In this document: piece after piece, positions 42,066-47,412 of the stretch
How positions within the stretch are numbered: the stretch's first letter is position 1
How the letters are laid out: every line of letters starts with the position of its first letter
Assembly (NCBI GenBank): GCA_036258315.1
Contig: DATADX010000058.1
Coordinates: 1 to 47,412, forward strand
Length of the DNA stretch: 47,412 bases
Source of the DNA: DASSYK01 sp036258315
GTDB taxonomy: Bacteria; Actinomycetota; Thermoleophilia; Solirubrobacterales; 70-9
Reading direction: 5' to 3'
Translations under genes and position numbers: made by a program
Notes under the pieces: model-generated
What the model was told of the DNA's origin: nothing
The model's database searches: none
Seen by the model: only the letters and a program-made list of their open reading frames with translations

Positions 42066-43703
42066 TCAGGCGAGGCGTCGCTCCAGTGTCGTCTCGAGCG
42101 CCGGCGAGGCGCCCGGCCGCGCCTGCTCAATGCGCAGGTGGGCCCGGCGCCCCTCGAATCGGAGGGTCCCGATCTGGTTGTCGAACGTCGCCGGCTCGAC
42201 CAGCCTCCAGCGCACGTCGGCGTCCGGCACCCCCGCGCCCCGGGCGAGCGCTCTGGCGACCAGCTCCGCGCCGCGGGTCCCGCCCATCCTCGCGAGTCGG
42301 CGCTCATGCTTGACGAGCGGGTTCCGATAGGGGGAGCAGACGGCCTGCCAGACATTGCTGCGCACCCCGCGGTCGCGCCGGAAGCCGACCTCGGCGAGGT
42401 AGGCGTGGTGGATGTCGCCGCCGAGCGCCACGATCGTCGCCGGGGCCTCGCCGCGGTTCCCCGCGCCGACGTCGGCGATCAGGTCCGTCAGCTGCCGGAA
42501 CGAGTGCTGAAAGGCGCCCCAGTGTTCGAGGTCGAGCGCGCGGCGCAGCTTCTCACCGGCTCCGGCCGCGACCGCGCCCCAGGCGCCGTCGCAGACCGCC
42601 TCGTTCCACGCCTCGAGGTCCTGCATCGCCGGCGGCATCATCACGGGCAGCGTGTCGGCGATCACGAGGTGATCGCAATCGCCGGTCACCTTCTCCGTCA
42701 GCCACTCCCACTCCCCGTCGTCGAACATCCGGCGCGGCGTCTCGCCGAGGACCCGTCCCTCGCGGGAATCCATGAACACGACAGACGTCCCGCCCAGCGT
42801 GCGGGAGTAGCTCCATCGCCTGCCCTCGCTGCCCGAGTCGGCCTCGCGGGCCGAGTCGCGGAGCATCGGCCAGGCGTCCCCGTGCTCGTGCACGCGCGGG
42901 AGGATCCCGCGCTCGCGCAGCCGCGCCGGGGAGAGGTTGCCGAGGTGCTGGTAGACCCAGTAGGCGACCAGGGCCCCCGTGATGCGCGCGTCCCACCACG
43001 GCTTCGAGCGCATCTCCTCGACCCAGTCGATCGAGATGTTCCAGTCGTCGTGGACGTCGTGGTCGTCGAACAGCATCGCGACGCCGACGGTCGAGAGCAG
43101 CCAGCGCACGACCGGGTCGCTCCAGGACTCTCGATAGAGGCGCGTGTACTCCTCGAAGTCGGCGACCTCGAGACCCGGCTCGCCATCGACCCCGCGGCGC
43201 GAGCGGATGAACTCCCGCGTGGCGGGCGCGTCCTCGTCCGCGTAAACCTGGTCCCCGAGCATGAACAGCAGGTGCGGCCACCGCTCGGGCGGCTGCTCGA
43301 GCATCCGCAGGCCGTAGGTGCGCAGGGCGTCATTCCCGCGCCCGCGCTCGTCTTCGTCCTTGGAGAGGTGATGGGGGCGCTGATGCGGCATCGACACCCG
43401 GCAGGACCCGAACGCGATCCGAAGCTCCCCTTCTGGGTCGACCGTGCGGATCAGGCTCGGCGGCAGCTCGCTGTCGGACTCCGGCCAGACCCGCTCGCCG
43501 TCGAGGCGCACCTCGTAGGGCTGCGAGACCCCCGGCTCGAGGCCCTCGACGAAGACGAGCGCGTAGTGATGCCCGCCGACGCAGAAGGTCTCCGCGGTGC
43601 GCCCCAGCACCTCGACCTCGCAGGGGGCGTCCGTCTCGACCCAGACGGTCGCGACCTCCTCGTCCACGTAGCGGAGCAGTGGGCCCAGCATCATCCCCGG
43701 CAT
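42066..43703 (-). CDS. PhoD-like phosphodiesterase/alkaline phosphatase family protein
   Basis: A 545-aa metallophosphatase. The N-terminal beta-sandwich domain (about 1-100) has GPLLRYVDEEVATVWVETDA, the PhoD_N pattern. The metal-binding motifs are AFGSCR, MLGDQVYADED, LFDDHDVHDDWN, VIADTLPVMMP and ALGGDIHHAYLAEVGF. There is no signal peptide or Tat motif, which is unusual for PhoD and suggests a cytoplasmic enzyme. ATG 43703 is preceded by AAGTCT 6 nt upstream on the minus strand, a weak -10. Confidence 0.9.
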   Translation of the reverse strand: MPGMMLGPLLRYVDEEVATVWVETDAPCEVEVLGRTAETFCVGGHHYALVFVEGLEPGVSQPYEVRLDGERVWPESDSELPPSLIRTVDPEGELRIAFGSCRVSMPHQRPHHLSKDEDERGRGNDALRTYGLRMLEQPPERWPHLLFMLGDQVYADEDAPATREFIRSRRGVDGEPGLEVADFEEYTRLYRESWSDPVVRWLLSTVGVAMLFDDHDVHDDWNISIDWVEEMRSKPWWDARITGALVAYWVYQHLGNLSPARLRERGILPRVHEHGDAWPMLRDSAREADSGSEGRRWSYSRTLGGTSVVFMDSREGRVLGETPRRMFDDGEWEWLTEKVTGDCDHLVIADTLPVMMPPAMQDLEAWNEAVCDGAWGAVAAGAGEKLRRALDLEHWGAFQHSFRQLTDLIADVGAGNRGEAPATIVALGGDIHHAYLAEVGFRRDRGVRSNVWQAVCSPYRNPLVKHERRLARMGGTRGAELVARALARGAGVPDADVRWRLVEPATFDNQIGTLRFEGRRAHLRIEQARPGASPALETTLERRLA

Positions 43704-43787
43704 ATCGGGAGACTTCCCCGATCCGGGCCTCTGTCAATCCTGCGGGCGAGCACGCCTGATCCGGCGCTAGGCTTCCGGCCCGATGAG

Positions 43788-43891
43788 GTCGGGACGCTTT
43801 CGCAGGAGTCGGGACGCTTTCGGAGGATGGGAGCTCACCAGGCGCAGCCGGCGGGTTGTTGCGAGCGATGTGCGGGGTGTTGCGAGCGATG
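43788..43891 (+). repeat. Two short tandem repeat pairs upstream of the S1 protease gene
   Basis: GTCGGGACGCTTTCG occurs at 43788-43802 and 43808-43822 (period 20). GTTGCGAGCGATG occurs at 43858-43870 and 43879-43891 (period 21). The 268-nt stretch 43704-43971 otherwise holds no recognisable gene. Spacing of two helical turns would suit protein binding, but slippage is enough to explain it. Confidence 0.75.
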
Positions 43892-43971
43892 CGGCGGACG
43901 GGCAGGCGGTCGGCGGTTTTCATCCCGGGAACTCGAAACGGCCGTCCGCGTCAAGGGTTAGACAGGGAGCG

Positions 43972-44823
43972 ATGAAGCACTGCTCACGCATGGCGGCCGT
44001 GGTCGCCGGCGCGTCACTCGTGGCGCTCGCCCTCTGGGCCGGCGCGGCGTCAGCGCGGGCGGGAAACGGGGGAGGGGGGCCGGTCGCCCACGCCTCGATC
44101 GTCGGCGGCGGCAAGGCCGATCCGGTCAAGTGGAGATTCATGGCCGCCGTGCTGCGGAGAGACCGGCTGCACTGCGGCGGCGCGGTGATCGCGCCGACGA
44201 AGGTCCTCACGGCCGCCCACTGCGTCAAGAGCTTCGACCCGGCGACGCTCTCGGTCGTTGTCGGCCGCAATCGACTGGCGGACAAGACCAGGGAAGAGGC
44301 GATCTCGGTGGTCGCGGCGGTCGCCCATCCCGACTATGCCCTCAGCCAGCTCCACGACGTCGGCGTGCTCACCCTCGCGCGCCCAGTGTCGGCCCCGCCG
44401 ATCGCGCTGCCGACCCCGGAGGAAGGCGCGATCCTCGGGCAGCCCGGTCGGCTGCTGCGAGTCGCCGGCTGGGGAGCGCAGAACCCTTACAAGGTGAGCC
44501 TGCCGCGGGACCTGAAGCGGACGACCGAGCGGGTCCGCCCGAACGGTCAGTGCACGCACGCCTACCGCCACGTGTTCCAGCCGGAGACGATGATCTGCGC
44601 GCTCGGCAAGAAGATGGGGCGGTTCAGGCGTCCCTCGATTCACTCGTCCGCCTGCTCGGGTGACAGCGGCGGGCCGCTCGTCGCCGACACCGCTGCCGGG
44701 CCGGTGGCGGTCGGGACCGTTTCCTTCGGCGGCGCCTTCTGCGGGCTGCCCGCGGCGCCGACCGTCTACTCGAGGGTGTCTGGCTCTCTCGACTTCATCG
44801 CGCAGGCCCTCGCGGCTTCCTAG
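43972..44823 (+). CDS. Secreted trypsin-fold (S1A) serine protease
   Basis: A 283-aa exported protease. Signal peptide about 1-30 (MAAVVAGASLVALALWAGAA). The mature enzyme would begin near IVGGGKADP, the classic activation site. Triad: His83 (TAAHC), Asp129 (HDVGVL), Ser232 (SGDSGGPL). The position equivalent to chymotrypsin 189 is Ser226, so the specificity is more chymotrypsin-like than trypsin-like. Cysteines at 68/84, 194/209 and 228/252 can form the usual disulfides. ATG 43972 follows AGGGAG; the frame is open further upstream but without a signal peptide. Its stop overlaps the stop of the next gene on the other strand at CTAG. Confidence 0.9.
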   Translation: MKHCSRMAAVVAGASLVALALWAGAASARAGNGGGGPVAHASIVGGGKADPVKWRFMAAVLRRDRLHCGGAVIAPTKVLTAAHCVKSFDPATLSVVVGRNRLADKTREEAISVVAAVAHPDYALSQLHDVGVLTLARPVSAPPIALPTPEEGAILGQPGRLLRVAGWGAQNPYKVSLPRDLKRTTERVRPNGQCTHAYRHVFQPETMICALGKKMGRFRRPSIHSSACSGDSGGPLVADTAAGPVAVGTVSFGGAFCGLPAAPTVYSRVSGSLDFIAQALAAS

Positions 44824-46232
44824 CCGCGTCTGTGCCGCTTCTTTTTCTTCTTCCCCTTGACGACGAGGCGCTGGGTCATCTGCACCGGGTGCAGCGCGCA
44901 GAAGAACCGGTAGGTGCCAGGGCGGCCGAACCGCTTCGTGAAGGTCCGCCCCTGGTCGAGGTTGTCGGTGCCGATCCCGACCGGTCCATTCGCGAGCGTC
45001 AGATTGTGGAGCTCGGCCCCCGCGAAGCGCCAGTTCAGCGTCGCCCCGCGCTTCGCCTCGATGTTCCGGCGCCCGAAGAAGCGGTCGCTCACCTGCGTCG
45101 TCGTCCCCGAGCGTGCCCGCTTCAGCTTCCCGCCGGGCTTCTTGATCGCAATCGCCTCGCCCTGGGCGTTCAGCCCCGTGAGCGGGATCTTGAAGGGGAC
45201 CGGGCCGGGGCGCCCCGGCTGGTCGGTCTTGAACGTCTGCAAGTCGCCCGGTGCGCCGCCGCAGGCCGGCGTGCCCGGAGCGCCAGGTGCGATGTAGACG
45301 ACGAAGATCCCCATCACCCGAACGTGGGGCAACGAGTTGTCGTAGAGCGAGTTGAGCCTGATGCGCTCGCCGGCCCTGATCGGGATCCCGGTCGATGTCT
45401 GGAAACCGCTCATGTTGATCGGACCCGGCTCGTGCAGGATCGGTCGCACGTTGTAGAAGGGGTGGTCGGGCAGCCCCCAAGTGGGCGTCGACTCGGCGAC
45501 CTTCAGATCACCGCAGTCGGGCTTCGTGATGTCGAGCGCCCGCGCCCCGCCGTGGACGTGGCCGGCGCCGGCGATGATCCGCCCGGCCTCGGGAATCACA
45601 TAGTCGCGACCGACCGTCGAGGTGGATTTCTTGCCCCCTGTACCCGGGACGTTGTAGATCGGGTCCGCCCTGCAGTCGTTGACGTCGAGCCAGTACGGCT
45701 TGACCGGGGTCGTGCCGGGATCGTCCTCGACCGTGACCTTGTACTGAATGAGGGCGTTGTCCGGCGCGGCCCGGTGATTCATCAGCATGTAGGTCATCCC
45801 CCAGATGTCGCCGCCGGAGGTCGGATAGCCGTAGCCGGGGGGTAGGGCGAGCTTCGCGCGCTCCTCGCCGGCGGCGTAGAAGCGCTGCGGCGCGAGGCCG
45901 AACCAGGTGCGGGTGTCGAAGGAGAGGAAATCGGAGCAGGTGTTGTCGCGTTTCAGCCCGTTGAAGAAGACGATGTGGTGGAGCATCAGGCGCGAGATCG
46001 GCACCGGCTCGCCGGTGGCGGCGTCGACGATGTCCGTTTCCATCTTGGTGATGAAGCCGCTCGCCGCCGGCTTGGGGATCGGCACGTCGACCTCCTGCTT
46101 GACCTCGTACCCGCTGATCGTTCCCGTCGGGACGCTCATCGTGTACGTGGTCTCGGCGGCGGAGGCGGCCGCGGGCACGGCGAGCGCGCCGCTGGCCAGC
46201 GCCACCAACACGAGCGATCTGAGCTTCCGCAT
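44820..46232 (-). CDS. Secreted SURNod19/PHM-like copper protein with C-terminal cupredoxin domain
   Basis: A 470-aa exported protein, signal peptide about 1-26. The first 320 residues resemble SURNod19 proteins, related to copper type II monooxygenases: His85-His86 (LMLHHIVF), His153 (MNHRAA), His225/His227 (GAGHVHGG) and Met307 (RVMGIF). The order HH, H, HxH, M with gaps of 67, 72 and 80 parallels the copper ligands of peptidylglycine hydroxylating monooxygenase. The C-terminal domain (about 390-458) carries His409, Cys445, His448 and Met452 (FFCALHPVQM), a type 1 copper site. A GAGGAGAG ribosome binding site precedes ATG 46232. A copper redox role is inferred. The tail is Lys-rich. Confidence 0.75.
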   Translation of the reverse strand: MRKLRSLVLVALASGALAVPAAASAAETTYTMSVPTGTISGYEVKQEVDVPIPKPAASGFITKMETDIVDAATGEPVPISRLMLHHIVFFNGLKRDNTCSDFLSFDTRTWFGLAPQRFYAAGEERAKLALPPGYGYPTSGGDIWGMTYMLMNHRAAPDNALIQYKVTVEDDPGTTPVKPYWLDVNDCRADPIYNVPGTGGKKSTSTVGRDYVIPEAGRIIAGAGHVHGGARALDITKPDCGDLKVAESTPTWGLPDHPFYNVRPILHEPGPINMSGFQTSTGIPIRAGERIRLNSLYDNSLPHVRVMGIFVVYIAPGAPGTPACGGAPGDLQTFKTDQPGRPGPVPFKIPLTGLNAQGEAIAIKKPGGKLKRARSGTTTQVSDRFFGRRNIEAKRGATLNWRFAGAELHNLTLANGPVGIGTDNLDQGRTFTKRFGRPGTYRFFCALHPVQMTQRLVVKGKKKKKRHRRG

Positions 46233-46372
46233 TTCTCTCCTCTGGATTCCGAGCCGAGTGACTCAGAGTCAACCGCCCCAGAAAGCTATCGGCTTCCGCG
46301 AGGTCCGGAAGCGCTCGACAAGGCGCGCTGGGAGGCGGTCGAGCGGATCGCGCCGCAAATGGGCCTCGACCC

Positions 46373-46537
46373 GAGTCGACCTGCGGTCAGGGTCGGCTGC
46401 GGGGCTGGATCGGCTACGTAGACGCGGCGATGCTCGCCTGGCTCGATACGGGCGGCCCCGACCGCGAGCAGCTCGTCGAGATGATCGCCCTGGCCCTGCG
46501 CGGCACCGGAAAGGAAATTGCCGCGGAGGGGCGATAG
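46373..46537 (+). pseudogene. TetR-family regulator C-terminal fragment
   Basis: In the frame ending at TAG 46535-46537 the sequence reads LRGWIGYVDAAMLAWLDTGG, then PDREQLVEMIALALRG. This matches the C-terminal helices of TetR regulators. No ATG/GTG with an N-terminal HTH domain is found upstream; the frame before about 46397 loses similarity. It is most likely a decayed TetR gene in the 315-nt gap 46233-46547, otherwise without a gene. Confidence 0.5.
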
Positions 46538-46547
46538 CGTGGCCGCT
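46535..46547 (+). promoter_or_regulatory. -10 element upstream of a 4-codon leader ORF
   Basis: TAGCGT at 46535-46540, 7 nt, GTG 46548. Hexamer and spacing are identical to those before the esterase gene at 16873. The hexamer includes the stop of the TetR fragment. Confidence 0.5.
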
Positions 46548-46562
46548 GTGAAGGGCGTGTGA
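46548..46562 (+). CDS. 4-codon leader ORF (MKGV) before the amidohydrolase
   Basis: GTG AAG GGC GTG TGA. The TGA overlaps the amidohydrolase GTG (46559) as GTGA. A transcript starting at about 46547 would begin with this ORF, leaving the main start only about 12 nt from the 5' end. Translation is inferred. Confidence 0.3.
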   Translation: MKGV

Positions 46563-47412
46563 AAGGCAGGAAGCCTCCGCTCGTCGCAGCGATCCCACTG
46601 GCGGCGGCGCTCGTCGCAGTGACGGGCGTCCTCTCGGCCGGCGCCACCGCGGGCGGCACCGCGGCTGCGAACGCGGCCGCGAAGGGCAAAGCCGACCGCG
46701 TCCTCTTCAACGGGCGCATCTACACGGTCGATCCTTCGCAGCCCTGGGCGAGCGCGGTCGCGATCCGGGGCAGGCGGATTGCTTACGTCGGCACCGACGC
46801 CGGCGCCAAGGCGCTCGCCGGCCCGAAGACGGAGATGGTCAACCTCAGGGGCCGGATGGCGATGCCCGGCCTCGTCGATGCCCACAGCCACCCGATCGAC
46901 GGCGGCGCCCTGCTCGACGCGTGCAGCCTCGACTTCGAAAGGCTGACGGTCCCCCAGTTCCAGGCGCGGATCCAGCGCTGCCTGGATGGAAGCCGCGCGA
47001 AGGAGCCCGACGGCTGGCTCGAGGTCGAGGGATGGAACGCGGAGGAGACGAGGCCGGCCGGGACGGTGATCCGCAAGGAGGCCCTCGACGCACTCGACAC
47101 CCGGCGCCCGATCGTCGTCCACAACGCCGACGGTCACAAATCGCTCGCCAACTCACGTGCGCTGGCGCTCGCTGGGATCACCGGCTCGACCCCCGATCCC
47201 GGCGGCGGGGTGATCGAGAAGGCGAACGGCGAGCCGACCGGGCTGCTGTTCGAGAACGCCCAGGGCCTCGTCAACCGGCGCATCCCACCGGACAGCTTCG
47301 AGGACCGCGTGCGCTGGGGCCGGCTCGCGATCGAGGCGCTGAACGAGGAAGGGGTCACCTCGACCCTCGACGCGGCCGGCGGGAAGCCGAACCTGCGCGT
47401 CTACGAGGCGCT
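46559..47412 (+). CDS. Secreted amidohydrolase family protein (YtcJ-like), 5' part
   Basis: The gene runs off the right edge; 284 codons are visible. GTG 46559 is the only start after the in-frame TAG at 46535. Signal peptide: KGRKPPLVAAIPLAAALVAV, then TGVLSAGATA. The start of the metal-dependent hydrolase is KADRVLFNGRIYTVDPSQPW, then AVAIRGRRIAYVG and the metal motif MPGLVDAHSHP (His-x-His). GWNAEETRPAG and VVHNADGHKSLANSRAL are typical of the Amidohydro_3/YtcJ group. It acts outside the cytoplasm on an amide or related bond; the substrate is unknown. Confidence 0.9.
   Translation, partial: MKGRKPPLVAAIPLAAALVAVTGVLSAGATAGGTAAANAAAKGKADRVLFNGRIYTVDPSQPWASAVAIRGRRIAYVGTDAGAKALAGPKTEMVNLRGRMAMPGLVDAHSHPIDGGALLDACSLDFERLTVPQFQARIQRCLDGSRAKEPDGWLEVEGWNAEETRPAGTVIRKEALDALDTRRPIVVHNADGHKSLANSRALALAGITGSTPDPGGGVIEKANGEPTGLLFENAQGLVNRRIPPDSFEDRVRWGRLAIEALNEEGVTSTLDAAGGKPNLRVYEA

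Noticed and set aside
42138..43961. 607-codon open frame on the plus strand with Cys repeats at its end
   Set aside because: It is antisense to the PhoD-like gene; the Cys-rich end only reflects the short tandem repeats at 43858-43891.

Overview
The window looks like chromosomal DNA of a very GC-rich actinomycete. The gene set (phoH-ybeY-era, a bifunctional HisIE next to trp genes, ACT-type malic enzyme, a PPi-type phosphofructokinase, an AbiEi/DUF559 protein, DrrAB-type exporters, a SURNod19-like copper protein) suggests the Thermoleophilia/Solirubrobacterales part of Actinomycetota. That assignment is an inference from gene content. I see no tRNA, rRNA, CRISPR array, prophage or insertion sequence. 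Coding density is very high and most genes overlap or abut.

Layout. 1-1656: 3' end of phoH, then overlapping ybeY and era. 1742-1984: a small acidic protein. 2053-13756: a tryptophan supercluster, hisIE-trpE-trpG-trpD-trpC, interrupted by an htrA-type protease (+) and a cyclopropane-synthase gene (-), then trpF-trpB-trpA-ilvA-ridA. 13842-16178: a small membrane protein, pfkA and an orphan lipoprotein-like amino-acid-binding protein. 16184-18742 (-): SDR epimerase, ring-cleaving VOC dioxygenase and carboxylesterase, the last two resembling an MhqO/MhqD quinone-detoxification pair. 18824-26776: secreted M23 peptidase, malic enzyme (-), AbiEi/DUF559 protein, polA, arginase-family protein and a GIY-YIG protein. 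26836-35330: DHFR-like reductase, a giant LuxR-family ATPase regulator (-), two small ORFs, a VOC protein divergent from a WYL regulator, a DrrA/DrrB exporter and a DUF606 transporter. 35346-39248 (-): GMC oxidoreductase, HTH_42 protein and a geranylgeranyl-reductase-like flavoprotein. 39337-42044: rpsA-coaE-lytic transglycosylase. 42066-47412: PhoD-like phosphatase (-), secreted S1 serine protease, PHM-like/cupredoxin copper protein (-), a TetR fragment and the start of a secreted amidohydrolase.

Expression signals. Thirteen hexamers of TANNNT or near type lie 6-10 nt upstream of start codons with no Shine-Dalgarno sequence, so leaderless or almost leaderless transcription appears common. 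Other genes (DHFR-like, VOC, 74-aa ORF, copper protein) carry clear GGAG-type ribosome binding sites.

The most unusual signal is at gene junctions. Between trpF and trpB a 23-bp unit occurs three times in tandem, and each copy rebuilds a TGATG stop/start. This yields two 7-residue mini-ORFs that link trpF to trpB with no untranslated base. trpG and trpD are joined the same way by a 10-residue mini-ORF, and the amidohydrolase is preceded by a leaderless 4-codon ORF ending in a GTGA overlap. Short tandem duplications of 20-30 bp recur elsewhere (trpE linker, arginase 3' end, upstream of the DUF559 gene, upstream of the serine protease). A second candidate system is the AbiEi/DUF559 gene, which has a 14-bp palindrome and repeats just upstream and an inverted repeat across its start codon.
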